Source: Aurantimonas marina
GTDB taxonomy: Bacteria > Pseudomonadota > Alphaproteobacteria > Rhizobiales > Rhizobiaceae
Assembly: GCF_017183135.1 (NCBI RefSeq)
Contig: NZ_JADDXW010000002.1
Location: forward strand, 124,001-188,000
Length of the DNA: 64,000 nucleotides
Reading direction: 5' to 3'
Below are positions 20,710 to 30,949 of the stretch, piece after piece. Each line of letters opens with the position of its first letter. Within the stretch, counting starts at the first letter, position 1. The notes below the pieces were generated by a model. The model saw only the letters and a program-made list of their open reading frames with translations. It did no database searches and was not told the origin of the DNA. The translations under genes were made by a program, and so were the position numbers.

Positions 20710-21447
20710 TCAGGCGCTTGCTCGGGCGCGTATCTTCTCGATGGCGGCCAGGAACCCGGCGCGCGACAGCGGTTCGGCGAGGCCGCGCGGCTCGAACACA
20801 TGCCGTGCGAGGAAATAGCCGGTCATGCGAAATCCGTCGACGAGGCTTGGCGGGTCGCACGTCGTGTCGCTTTCAATGAGGAAAGCGGGAAGCGGTAACA
20901 TCTTGTCGCGCCAAGGCGCGCCGGCGTCCCGGCTGACCGCGCGGCCGGTCTTCGGCGAAACATAGACAAGATCGTCGCGCCGGCCGGTGGCCGCGCAGCG
21001 TTCCAGATCGAGGCCAAAGCCGAGTTCTTCTAACAGTGCGATCTCGAAGCGCAGCATCAGTTCCGCTGCCTTGTCGGGCTCGTCCAGATGATCGACGATC
21101 ACCGCCAGCCCGTCATAGAGCCGGGCGTGCGGATCGCGCTCGGGGAGCAGGCGTAGATGCGCCGCGACGAGCTGGACACCGTTGAGGCCAATGCCGTTTT
21201 CCATCAGCCGCGCCGCGCGCAGTTCCAGCGGCTCGACGAGGAAGGTGCCCATATGCTCGTCGAGGCGAGCACGCCAATGGATAGCGACGGAATTGCCGGG
21301 CTGGAGCACCGGCTGCTGCTTGCGCGAGCGCCCACCGCGCACAAGGCCCAGATGACGCCCGCGCTCGCGGGTCATCACCTCGGCGATGACGCTGGTTTCG
21401 CCGTGCCGACGCACGCCCAACACGATCGCGTCCTCACGCCATTCCAT
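20710..21447 (-). CDS. recO: DNA repair protein RecO
   Basis: A 245-residue RecO, which with RecF and RecR loads RecA on gapped DNA. The N-terminal OB fold is seen as [35 protein letters not shown] and LQPGNSV. The Cys-containing helical part follows ([26 protein letters not shown]). Length is normal. It is normally next to era; here a protease module lies between. Confidence 0.94.
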   Translation of the reverse strand: MEWREDAIVLGVRRHGETSVIAEVMTRERGRHLGLVRGGRSRKQQPVLQPGNSVAIHWRARLDEHMGTFLVEPLELRAARLMENGIGLNGVQLVAAHLRLLPERDPHARLYDGLAVIVDHLDEPDKAAELMLRFEIALLEELGFGLDLERCAATGRRDDLVYVSPKTGRAVSRDAGAPWRDKMLPLPAFLIESDTTCDPPSLVDGFRMTGYFLARHVFEPRGLAEPLSRAGFLAAIEKIRARASA

Positions 21448-21496
21448 CAGCTTCGGCCTGCGGCCCGAGCCATGGTCGAACTCTGCCGGTCGTTGG

Positions 21497-21751
21497 TTAT
21501 TGCGGGATCAGATCGTTCATCGGAGGGATCTCGTAGCCGCGTTCGGGCCGCACGTCCTGCACTCCCTCGACACCGCGAAGCTGCTGCGCGACGCTCGCTT
21601 CCGCCGATCCGAAGATAGCGCCACCGCGCCGGGAAACCCGCTCGACCTTGAATCCCCGTCTCGACAGGGTCTCCGCGATTTCGTCCGTCACGCTTACATG
21701 TTGCGCGTCGACCGTGACAGTCAACTTCATGCCCGACATGGACATCTCCAT
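21497..21751 (-). CDS. Small I9-like companion of the adjacent subtilase
   Basis: An 84-residue protein without signal peptide. The pattern [35 protein letters not shown] and [20 protein letters not shown] follows the beta-alpha-beta-beta-alpha-beta order of subtilisin propeptides (inhibitor I9). Proteins of this kind beside S8 proteases are often mislabelled as ketohydroxyglutarate aldolase. A propeptide-like protein made in trans could inhibit or fold the protease encoded 108 bases upstream. Four Met codons near the start are possible; the first has an AGGTAGG ten bases upstream. Confidence 0.7.
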   Translation of the reverse strand: MEMSMSGMKLTVTVDAQHVSVTDEIAETLSRRGFKVERVSRRGGAIFGSAEASVAQQLRGVEGVQDVRPERGYEIPPMNDLIPQ

Positions 21752-21859
21752 GAAATGTCAGCCTACCTGAGGTCGGCTGTTGGGATGCGTTTATACCATA
21801 GATAAGCGATGATGGCGGCATAATCAGCAAACGTCCCGGCCCTTCCAGTGGGCGGGGTA

Positions 21860-23116
21860 TCAAACCATCCCGCTTTTCGCGATACCCGGCGCCCGAACGA
21901 GCCCAGCTCCCACGTCCCGCTCCGACGCCGACAGCGCCTTCGCATTGGCCACGAGAACATCCCACAGGGGCTGCCCCCGTAGAGTCGGGTCCGATTCCGC
22001 CCACAACGCCGCGATCCCGGCGACATGCGGACACGCCATGCTGGTGCCTTGCAGGACCATATAAAATCGGGGTGGTGGTGACGCGGAAAAGACACCGACC
22101 CCAGGAGCGGCAATGTCGACAGCCCCACCGTTGCGATTGATGCCACCGTTGGAAAAATCGGCGACCTCGAGAATCTCGTCTACCGCGGCGACCGCCATGA
22201 TCGAGGGGGAATTGGCGGGCTCCGACACCGGAGCGATCCGTCCCGACGCGCGAGCGCTGTCGTTTCCCGCGGCGGCAACGAAGAGGCAGCCCTCCTCCAG
22301 GGCAGAGGCCGCGATCCGCTCATAGATCATGGACGGCGGCTCTCCGCGCCGGACAGCCCGCCCCAAGGACATGGAAACGATGTCGCAGCCCGCATCCAGC
22401 GCCCACTCCATCCCCTCGAAAACAGCACCTTCCGGGGCAAAACCGGAATCGTTGAGGACCTTCCCGACGTAGAGCGTCGCATCGGGGGCACAGCCATATC
22501 CCGGTACGGAGCCGGGCCCGGGAGCGCGCGGCCCGAAGATGGTCCCGGCGCAATGGGTGCCATGACCCTGGATATCGTCCGTGGTTCCGTCGGGAACAAA
22601 GCTCTCCAAGGTGATCGAGCGCCCCTGGAAGTCCGGGTGATCTAAGTCGATCCCGGTATCGAGGACAGCGACCTTGATTCCGCTTCCGGTAAAGGGGCTG
22701 TCGACCGCACCCGTGGCCTTGAGGCCCCAGGTCGACGCGGATGTGTCGACAAACCGGTCGAGGGCGAAAAGATAATATTCCGGCCGGACCTCCAGAACGT
22801 CATGGTCCTCTTTCAAGGCCTGCTGCATCGCGGCGACATGCGTGTCCGCCAGCGGCTCGACCACCGCGACACCAAAGCGCCTGAACAGCCGGGCGCAGGT
22901 CTGTTCGCCGGCGGTGGTCGCCCGATCCGATGGGGAGAACATCATCATGATGGCAGGTGCACCGTTCGTCGCGGCGGCCCGGTAAGCCCGGTCGACCGCC
23001 TGCGTCCGCGCATTCAGATCGATGTCATCCTTGAACACCACGAGAAAATTGCCCGTCGTCTCCGGCCGCATCGCGTCCTGCAGGACATCCATTTCCGGCA
23101 CTGTATTGCTGGCCAT
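21860..23116 (-). CDS. S8 family subtilisin-like serine protease
   Basis: A 418-residue subtilase. The catalytic triad is Asp in VAVLDTGIDLDHPDF, His in GHGTHCAGTIFG and Ser in GTSMACPHVAG, with the oxyanion Asn in FVAAAGND. The first about 120 residues form an I9-like pro-region ending in VLEVRPEYYLFAL. No signal peptide is visible before it, so the enzyme may be intracellular or exported by another route. It sits between era and recO with a small I9-like gene downstream. Ribosome site GGGGAGAC precedes the ATG. Confidence 0.93.
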   Translation of the reverse strand: MASNTVPEMDVLQDAMRPETTGNFLVVFKDDIDLNARTQAVDRAYRAAATNGAPAIMMMFSPSDRATTAGEQTCARLFRRFGVAVVEPLADTHVAAMQQALKEDHDVLEVRPEYYLFALDRFVDTSASTWGLKATGAVDSPFTGSGIKVAVLDTGIDLDHPDFQGRSITLESFVPDGTTDDIQGHGTHCAGTIFGPRAPGPGSVPGYGCAPDATLYVGKVLNDSGFAPEGAVFEGMEWALDAGCDIVSMSLGRAVRRGEPPSMIYERIAASALEEGCLFVAAAGNDSARASGRIAPVSEPANSPSIMAVAAVDEILEVADFSNGGINRNGGAVDIAAPGVGVFSASPPPRFYMVLQGTSMACPHVAGIAALWAESDPTLRGQPLWDVLVANAKALSASERDVGAGLVRAPGIAKSGMV

Positions 23117-23198
23117 CGAGTGTCTCCCCGAGAGAATTATTCCCCTAAGGACTACCGAGCAAAACGCATCGACGTTCGACTGCGCAAGGTAATGCGCG

Positions 23199-24149
23199 CT
23201 ATTTCTCGAAAGTCAGCCCCATCTCGCGATAGCGCTCCGGATCGTCGCCCCAGTTCTCGCGGACCTTGACGAACAGGAACAGGTGAACCGTCTGGTCGGC
23301 CGCCTCCATGATCTCCTTGCGCGCCGCCTGGCCGATCGCCTTGATGGTCTCGCCATGGTGACCGATGACGATGCGTTTCTGGCTGTCGCGCTCGACATAG
23401 ATCGTCTGCTCGATGCGCACCGAACCATCCTTGCGGGCCTCCCACAACTCGGTCTCGACATGCGACGAATAGGGCAACTCCTGATGCAGCCGCAGGAAGA
23501 GCTTCTCGCGGGTGATCTCGGCGGCAAGCTGGCGCAGCGGCAGATCGGTGATCTGGTCTTCGGGATAATACCACGGCCCTTCCGGCAGCGCGCCTGCCAG
23601 GTAGTTCATCAGATCGTCGCAACCCGAGCCGTTCAGCGCCGAGATCATGAAGATCCTGGCGAAGTCGCCGCGCTCCGAAATTTCCTTGGTCAGCCCCAGC
23701 AGGCGATCGCGCTTCATGCGATCGACCTTGTTGAGCAGCAGCACTTTCGGCTGATCGACGGTTTTCAGCCGTTCGAGGATCGTCTCGACATCCTCGCTGA
23801 TGCCCCGGTCAGCATCGATGATGGCGAGCACGATGTCGGCGTCCCTGGCACCGGACCAAGCGGTGCGCACCATCGCACGGTCGAGCCGCCGCTTCGGCGC
23901 GAAGACGCCCGGCGTGTCAACGAAGACGATCTGGGTGCGGTCGCGGATGGCGATGCCGCGGACCAGCGCCCGCGTCGTCTGCACCTTGTGGGTGACGATC
24001 GAAACCTTGGTACCGACGAGCTGATTGACCAGCGTCGACTTGCCGGCATTGGGCGCGCCGAGCAGCGCCACGAAGCCCGAGCGGGTCGGCGCGAGTGCCC
24101 CCACGGCCGGGACCGCGGGATCGTGGGTCTGGTCGTCTTGGTCGGTCAA
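23199..24149 (-). CDS. era: GTPase Era
   Basis: The 316-residue ribosome-assembly GTPase binds 16S rRNA. G1 is LLGAPNAGKSTLVN, G2 lies in TTRALVRGI, G3 is VDTPGVF and G4 is LNKVDRMK. The C-terminal KH domain has RIVIGHHGETIKAIGQAAR. The start is TTG at 24149, inside the rnc stop (overlap of 4 bases), because no ATG or GTG gives a family-like N-terminus. Translation is therefore coupled to rnc. Confidence 0.96.
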   Translation of the reverse strand: MTDQDDQTHDPAVPAVGALAPTRSGFVALLGAPNAGKSTLVNQLVGTKVSIVTHKVQTTRALVRGIAIRDRTQIVFVDTPGVFAPKRRLDRAMVRTAWSGARDADIVLAIIDADRGISEDVETILERLKTVDQPKVLLLNKVDRMKRDRLLGLTKEISERGDFARIFMISALNGSGCDDLMNYLAGALPEGPWYYPEDQITDLPLRQLAAEITREKLFLRLHQELPYSSHVETELWEARKDGSVRIEQTIYVERDSQKRIVIGHHGETIKAIGQAARKEIMEAADQTVHLFLFVKVRENWGDDPERYREMGLTFEK

Positions 24150-24856
24150 TTGTCGTCCTTCCAGACGGCCTCGCGGACAAGGACCGCGGTGGCGGCCTCT
24201 TGTTCGGCAATTCGCTTCGAGCGCCCCTGCCCGTCCGCCGGGCCGACACCGGGGATGGTGACGCGGACGGTGAACACCGGGTCGTGGTCGGGGCCGGACC
24301 GCTCCACGATGTCGTAACGCGGTGTCTCCGGCCCACGGGTGTGCGCCCATTCCTGCAGCGCTGTCTTCGGATCGCGCCGGGCGCTCCCGGCATCGTCGAG
24401 ACGGCCCGCCCACTGGGCGATGATGAAGCCGCGCACCGTCTCCAGACCTTCGCCGAGATAGATCGCGGCGATCAACGATTCGACCAGATCGGCGCGAATG
24501 CTCCGCGTCCGCTCGCCCTTCAGCTTCTTCAGATCGCCGCCATGGCGGACGAATTCGTAGAGCCCCAGTTCATCGGCGATTTCGGCGCAGGTCTCGGCAC
24601 TGACCAGGGAATTCAGCCGCAACGACAGCTCGCCCTCGTCGGCCTTGGGAAACATTTCGAACAGCTTTTCGGCGATCACAAGGCCGAGCACCCGATCGCC
24701 GAGAAATTCCAGCCGTTCGTAGCTGCGGTCATTGCCACCGGAAGGCCGCAGGCTCGAATGGGTGAGCGCGCGCTCGAACCGCGCGCGCTCGCGAAATCGA
24801 ATGCCGATCCGGCGTTCGAGCTCGTCGAGCGACTTGTCGGCTTTCAGCTTAGCCAT
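24146..24856 (-). CDS. rnc: Ribonuclease III
   Basis: The double-strand-specific RNase processes rRNA precursors. The signature YERLEFLGDRVLGLVIAE with catalytic Glu/Asp lies near residue 45, and RADLVESLIAAIYLGEG holds the other metal ligands. A C-terminal dsRNA-binding domain is present (DPKTALQEWAH, VTIPGVG, SKRIAEQEAATAVL). ATG at 24856 gives a 13-base overlap with lepB; an alternative ATG at 24892 would add 12 residues. Part of the lepB-rnc-era chain. Confidence 0.96.
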   Translation of the reverse strand: MAKLKADKSLDELERRIGIRFRERARFERALTHSSLRPSGGNDRSYERLEFLGDRVLGLVIAEKLFEMFPKADEGELSLRLNSLVSAETCAEIADELGLYEFVRHGGDLKKLKGERTRSIRADLVESLIAAIYLGEGLETVRGFIIAQWAGRLDDAGSARRDPKTALQEWAHTRGPETPRYDIVERSGPDHDPVFTVRVTIPGVGPADGQGRSKRIAEQEAATAVLVREAVWKDDN

Positions 24857-25581
24857 GTCAGGATGCGGCCCGGACGCAAATCCGTCGGCCATTTCCAGAT
24901 TTCGAGCGGCGACACATCGTCTTGGACCGAGAAGAAGATCACCTGCGCCTTGCCGACCAGATTCTCGAACGGGACGTAGCCAACGTCGAACCGGCTATCC
25001 AGCGAGTTGTCGCGATTGTCACCCATCATGAAATAATGTCCATCCGGCACCACGAATTCCCGCGTGTTGTCACCGGCCGAGCTCGGAGTGAGGTCAAGCG
25101 TCAGATAGGAGACCCCATTGGGCAGCGTCTCGCGATATTGCGGAACGGCGGTTCCGTCCTCGGCGACGAACTCGCCCACCGCTTCGCGCGGAACCGGCTT
25201 GCCGTTGATGGAGAGCACGCCCTCGCGCACCTGGATGCGATCGCCCGGCAGACCGATCAGCCGCTTGATGTAGTCGGTGTCTTCCTCATGCGGCTTGCGG
25301 AAGACGACGACGTCGCCGCGATCCGGCGCGGAGCCAAGCAGCCGGCCCTCGAACAGCGGCGGCGAGAACGGGATCGAATATTTCGAGAAGCCGTAGCTCC
25401 ATTTGGACACGAAGAGGTAGTCGCCCACCAATAGCGTCGGCATCATCGATCCGGACGGAATTGAGAACGGCTGGAATAAAAACGTACGAATGACGAGCGC
25501 AAGAAGCAGCGCCTGCACGATGACCTTGACGGTTTCGCCGAAGCCGCCGCCTTGTTCCGCCCGTTCGGCCTCGTCGACCAT
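24844..25581 (-). CDS. lepB: Signal peptidase I
   Basis: A 245-residue membrane peptidase that removes signal peptides from Sec substrates. One N-terminal transmembrane helix (VIVQALLLALVIRTFLF) is followed by the catalytic Ser in PSGSMMPTL and the catalytic Lys in DYIKRLIGLPGDR. GHYFMMGDNRDNSLDSR is box D/E. The start at 25581 lies behind AAGGGCAAGGC; the longer frame adds hydrophilic sequence. First gene of the lepB-rnc-era operon. Confidence 0.96.
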   Translation of the reverse strand: MVDEAERAEQGGGFGETVKVIVQALLLALVIRTFLFQPFSIPSGSMMPTLLVGDYLFVSKWSYGFSKYSIPFSPPLFEGRLLGSAPDRGDVVVFRKPHEEDTDYIKRLIGLPGDRIQVREGVLSINGKPVPREAVGEFVAEDGTAVPQYRETLPNGVSYLTLDLTPSSAGDNTREFVVPDGHYFMMGDNRDNSLDSRFDVGYVPFENLVGKAQVIFFSVQDDVSPLEIWKWPTDLRPGRILTWLS

Positions 25582-25669
25582 GCCTTGCCCTTCGTTGCGA
25601 TTTCGCGCCGCAAAACGCCGCTCGGCGCCTTCTACCGGCTCGCTTTCACCGGAGCAATGCACCGAATTG

Positions 25670-26362
25670 TTAAACTTCGTCCGAGGCCGGCATGTGTCCC
25701 GCCGCCGTTACGGAGCGTTGAGTCGGAAGATCGCCGTCGCGAACCTTCCTGTTCCGTTTGTATTCTGCATCAGCCGCGGAATCGGCCCCCTCGGTAACTC
25801 GAAGCGATCTGGGGCGCGGTCGCCTCTCTAGAATGTGCCGGGTGCGGTGTTTTTGAAAGCTGCGCGCCGCGGCGAACACCAACCCGTATGCCAGCAACCC
25901 GGCAGCCGTACCCAAGGGAATTCCGCCGACGAGCATCGGCTTGACGATCGGCGTCCAGATCGCAGCGAAATCCATATGCGTCAAGGCGCGGCCGATCCCT
26001 GACGGCGCCGTTCCGTCGATCGTCCGGGACGTAAGGAAGAACTGCCCGAGCTCATAGGTCGCGCCCCAGATGAAGGGGAAGGTCAGCGGGTTGCCAACCG
26101 CCGTTCCGAGCGCCGCCGACGCCATGTTGCCGGCGACCAGATAGGCGACGGCGAAGGCGAGAAGAAAGTGGAAGCCGATGAACGGCGTGAAGGAGGAAAA
26201 TACTCCCGCGGCAAAACCGGCGGCGATGGCATGGGGTGTCGCATTCAGCCGCAGAACCCGCTTCTGCAGGTAACGGAAAGAGCGCGAGAACGAGCGCCGC
26301 GGCCAAAGCAGCGTGCGGAGCTTCGATCCAAACTTTTCCGGATGGCGTCGCCCGAACAGCAT
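25670..26362 (-). CDS. DUF2062 membrane protein
   Basis: A protein of about 230 residues with the DUF2062 core: RVLRLNATPHAIAAGFAAGVF, SFTPFIGFHFLLAF and GNPLTFPFIWGATYELG. Three or four membrane segments are visible. The C-terminal 60 residues are basic and soluble. Its role is unknown. In related genomes it lies between pyrE and acpS-lepB; here acpS is not between it and lepB. The start at 26362 follows GATGAGG; 26380 is possible. Confidence 0.85.
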   Translation of the reverse strand: MLFGRRHPEKFGSKLRTLLWPRRSFSRSFRYLQKRVLRLNATPHAIAAGFAAGVFSSFTPFIGFHFLLAFAVAYLVAGNMASAALGTAVGNPLTFPFIWGATYELGQFFLTSRTIDGTAPSGIGRALTHMDFAAIWTPIVKPMLVGGIPLGTAAGLLAYGLVFAAARSFQKHRTRHILERRPRPRSLRVTEGADSAADAEYKRNRKVRDGDLPTQRSVTAAGHMPASDEV

Positions 26363-26474
26363 GCCCGTCGCATTCCTCATCTCGCCGGCGCACCGGCCAT
26401 GGTCCACAATCTATATAGGACCTGATGCCGACATTCCGTAAACGACCTGACGAGCACCGGCCAAAGGTCGTGAC

Positions 26475-27053
26475 TCAGGGCGTCCGGCTACCGGGCTTGA
26501 CTGGCGGAATTGCGGCGAGTTCGGATGGCAGCGCATTGGCCGGATAGGCAGGGACCGCGTGTTCGGCCAGCGCGATCAGCGGAACACCGACATCAGCCTT
26601 ACCAGCGGAACGATCGATGATACAGGCAGCCGCCGCGACCTCGATCCCCAGTTCCTCCAGGCACGCGATGGTCTCGCGGATCGACAGCCCGGTGGTAACG
26701 ATGTCCTCCACCACCACGACACGCGAGCCGCGCGGCACGTCGAACCGGCGGAGCTTGAACACGCCGCCTTCCCGCTCGACCCAGACGGCCGGCACCTTGA
26801 GATGGCGCGACGTCTCATAGGCCGGAATCAGCCCGCCGATCGCCGGCCCGACGACGTAGTCGATGCGTCCAGGGACGTCCGCCCGAATCCGCTCGGCCAG
26901 GGCACGGCAAAGGCGCTCGGTCAAAGGCGGATGCATGAACACCCTGGCCTTCTGCAGGAAGACCGGGCTGCGCAGGCCGGACGTCAGGATGAAATGGCCT
27001 TCGAGATAGGCCCCCGCCTCGCGAAAGATCGCAAGCACGTCGTCGCTGGTCAT
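26475..27053 (-). CDS. pyrE: Orotate phosphoribosyltransferase
   Basis: The 192-residue type I phosphoribosyltransferase makes OMP from orotate and PRPP (EC 2.4.2.10). The PRPP-binding motif is [14 protein letters not shown] near residue 113. The N-terminal [20 protein letters not shown] and the flexible-loop region [14 protein letters not shown] are conserved. It is the first gene of a minus-strand set followed by DUF2062 and lepB. Confidence 0.96.
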   Translation of the reverse strand: MTSDDVLAIFREAGAYLEGHFILTSGLRSPVFLQKARVFMHPPLTERLCRALAERIRADVPGRIDYVVGPAIGGLIPAYETSRHLKVPAVWVEREGGVFKLRRFDVPRGSRVVVVEDIVTTGLSIRETIACLEELGIEVAAAACIIDRSAGKADVGVPLIALAEHAVPAYPANALPSELAAIPPVKPGSRTP

Positions 27054-27128
27054 GTCGCCGCTGCTCCATATCCGGCCAATTCACGCCGCCTATCAGGACG
27101 ACATCATACAGACTGATGCGGAAAGATT

Positions 27129-27204
<76 letters not shown>

Positions 27205-27334
27205 ACGACGCCGAGGCGTTCGGTAGCGGCTATATAGAGAGCGCCCGAGAGCCTGTCCACCCTGTTTGTGGACCGGTTGCCACGGTTTTCGAGAGATGCC
27301 GTGCGCCCCGGCGGACAAGGCCGTCGCGACGAGA

Positions 27335-27790
27335 TCAGGCGCGATCGACCCTGGACCAGGCGAACAGGCGCGTCAGCGCTGCGGGCAGGCTTTCGGACTC
27401 GACCCGGCGGATGCCATGCGGCGCGGCGTCGTCGCGCAGGGTCGTGTTCGATCCTTCCGATGCCGCCGACTGGCCTGCGGACGCACCTCTGTCCTCGTTC
27501 TGCTCGTCCGGAACATCGAGAAAGCGGATGCCAGCAAACATTGCGCGCCGGTAGATAAGGCGAGCCGGCCGGGCCTGCTGGTCTTCTCCGACGCGGATCC
27601 CGAATGCCTTCGGCAGATGTGCGGCCTCGTCGATGGTCAACAGAGCGCCGGTCGCCGATATGTTGCGCACGATGCAATCGAAGGTCGAGAAGCCGTCGTT
27701 GAAGATCACTTTCGCGCGCTTGAGCGTCCGCATGCGCTGGGCGACGCGGCGTTCCGATCCATCGGGTTCGAGTTTGGGAAGCGCTGCCAT
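27335..27790 (-). CDS. PilZ-domain protein
   Basis: A 151-residue protein with an N-terminal PilZ domain of about 95 residues. The cyclic-di-GMP motifs are RVAQR (RxxxR) near residue 15 and NISATG (D/N-x-S-x-x-G) near residue 43. The barrel end is MFAGIRFLDV. The C-terminal 55 residues are low in complexity and probably flexible. It is a likely c-di-GMP receptor; the output partner is unknown. A GGDEF gene lies at 40.0 kb, but no direct link is shown. Confidence 0.85.
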   Translation of the reverse strand: MAALPKLEPDGSERRVAQRMRTLKRAKVIFNDGFSTFDCIVRNISATGALLTIDEAAHLPKAFGIRVGEDQQARPARLIYRRAMFAGIRFLDVPDEQNEDRGASAGQSAASEGSNTTLRDDAAPHGIRRVESESLPAALTRLFAWSRVDRA

Positions 27791-27923
27791 GACGGCCTCC
27801 GGGATATGATTGAACTGGAATTATCCCAAACAGTCCTTTGCAAATGCTGAAGCCGATCGCGACATTTCGACCTTGCCGATCGCGGCACTTCGCCGCCGGG
27901 CCAATGCCGAGGCCTTACCGGCG

Positions 27924-27967
27924 AAAAAAATGACCGCGACCGGGCAATTCTGGCGCCCGGCGGCGGT
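27924..27967 (-). terminator. Rho-independent terminator of tetR-ilvC
   Basis: The arms at 27933-27945 and 27955-27967 pair as 5 bp (ACCGC/GCGGT), a 2-base mismatch and 6 bp (CCGGGC/GCCCGG). On the minus strand the stem is followed two bases later by seven T (27924-27930). It lies 34 bases after the ilvC stop. Confidence 0.85.
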
Positions 27968-28000
27968 ATTCCCTGAACCTAAGCGATAGCCGAGGTCGGA

Positions 28001-29703
<1,703 letters not shown>

Positions 29704-29745
29704 CCGTGCTGCTTCCCGTCCTGCTTGTGGTTCGCTGGCCCCATC

Positions 29746-29772
29746 AGCCGTACCGTACGTTACGGTACGGCT
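29746..29772 (-). promoter_or_regulatory. 12-bp inverted repeat operator of the tetR-ilvC promoter
   Basis: AGCCGTACCGTA (29746-29757) and TACGGTACGGCT (29761-29772) are a perfect inverted repeat separated by CGT. It lies at the predicted transcription start, touching the -10 box. Size and symmetry are typical of TetR sites, so autoregulation of tetR-ilvC is the likely function. Confidence 0.75.
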
Positions 29773-29799
29773 TCTAGCGGCAATATTGGGAGGGATCAA
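29771..29799 (-). promoter_or_regulatory. Predicted promoter of tetR-ilvC
   Basis: On the minus strand a -35 box TTGATC (29794-29799) and a -10 box TAGAAG (29771-29776) are separated by exactly 17 bases. The palindromic operator begins at the -10 box. Confidence 0.6.
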
Positions 29800-29862
29800 G
29801 CCATCCGCTGATATGATTGCGGCAAAGCCCCGTGAGAGTCTGACACCCTCCGACAGAGAGCG

Positions 29863-30609
29863 TCAGCCGCCCTGCCCGCAGGCGCGGCAAAACCGGCGTA
29901 CGGTCTCGGCCATGCCGTATTCCAGCGCATCGGCGGTCAGGCCGTGGCCGATCGAGACTTCGGCGAGATCGGGGATGCGCGCTACCAGGGCCGGCAGGTT
30001 GGCGACCGTGAGATCATGCCCGGCATTGACGCCGAGGCCGGTCGCCAGCGCGGCGTCCGCGGTCCGCCCGAGGCGCTCGATCTCGCGCGCCGCGGCGTCC
30101 GCGTCACCATGGGTCGCGCCATAAGGGCCGGTGTAGAGTTCGACGCGATCGCAACCGGTCGCGGCGGCAGCCGTCATCGCTTCGGGTTCAGGGTCGGCGA
30201 ACAGCGACACGCGAGCCCCCTCGCCCTTCAACGCCGTGACGATCGGCCTGAGAAACGCCGCCTCGGCGACGAAATCCCAGCCATGGTCGGAGGTCGGCTG
30301 GGAGGGATCGTCGGGCACCAGCGTCACCTGTTCGGGCCGTGCCGCGCGTACGAGTTCCAGGAACTCCGGCGTCGGGTAGCCCTCGATATTGAACTCGGCG
30401 CCGGGGAATTCCGTGTCGATCAGCCGGCGGATGTCCGGCAGGTCGGAAAAGCGGATGTGGCGCTGGTCCGGGCGCGGATGCACGGTCAGCCCGTGCGCGC
30501 CCGCCCGCAACGCGATTCGGCCCAGCCCGGTCACGCTCGGCCAGGGCAGGTCGCGCCGGTTTCTCAGCATGGCGACGGCATTGAGATTGACGGAGAGTTC
30601 GGTCGGCAT
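29863..30609 (-). CDS. pdxJ: Pyridoxine 5'-phosphate synthase
   Basis: The 248-residue TIM barrel condenses 1-deoxyxylulose 5-phosphate with aminoacetone 3-phosphate to pyridoxine phosphate (EC 2.6.99.2). Conserved parts are [70 protein letters not shown] and [11 protein letters not shown]. In many relatives pdxJ is followed by acpS; here the downstream neighbour is the tetR-ilvC operon. A repeat element lies just upstream. Confidence 0.96.
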   Translation of the reverse strand: MPTELSVNLNAVAMLRNRRDLPWPSVTGLGRIALRAGAHGLTVHPRPDQRHIRFSDLPDIRRLIDTEFPGAEFNIEGYPTPEFLELVRAARPEQVTLVPDDPSQPTSDHGWDFVAEAAFLRPIVTALKGEGARVSLFADPEPEAMTAAAATGCDRVELYTGPYGATHGDADAAAREIERLGRTADAALATGLGVNAGHDLTVANLPALVARIPDLAEVSIGHGLTADALEYGMAETVRRFCRACGQGG

Positions 30610-30630
30610 GGCGGTCTCGTTCGGCGGCTA

Positions 30631-30732
30631 GAGCATCGGACCGAAAGTAGAATCCGGTTTTAGGGTTATTCCGATGCTCAACCAAAGTGATAGAGCGTCC
30701 TTTGTGCGTCCTGATGGACGCACGGCGCTCTA
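30631..30732. repeat. Intergenic palindromic repeat (RIME-like)
   Basis: Two adjacent inverted repeats. GAGCATCGGA (30631-30640) pairs with TCCGATGCTC (30670-30679). TAGAGCG (30691-30697) pairs with CGCTCTA (30726-30732) and encloses GTGCGTCC/GGACGCAC around TGAT. The sequence resembles the dispersed palindromic intergenic elements of rhizobial genomes, which I recognise by pattern only. A decayed match to its second half lies at 50674-50700. Confidence 0.7.
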
Positions 30733-30949
30733 TTGCCGGCTCGGTAGCATAGAAGAGGAAGGCTGTCCCTACCGGCGGCCTTCTCCCGATGCCAGACGGG
30801 GCTGCGCCTCGCCTGCGCGGGCATACAAGCGACCACAGGCGGTTTCGGGCCCAGGTCGAAGTTACGGCACCTGTTCGCATTGACAGGCTGGGGGCTCCCG
30901 ATCCTATTCTGAATTCTCGGCATTTTTGCCGGCGGTTCTGGGGGAGGAC

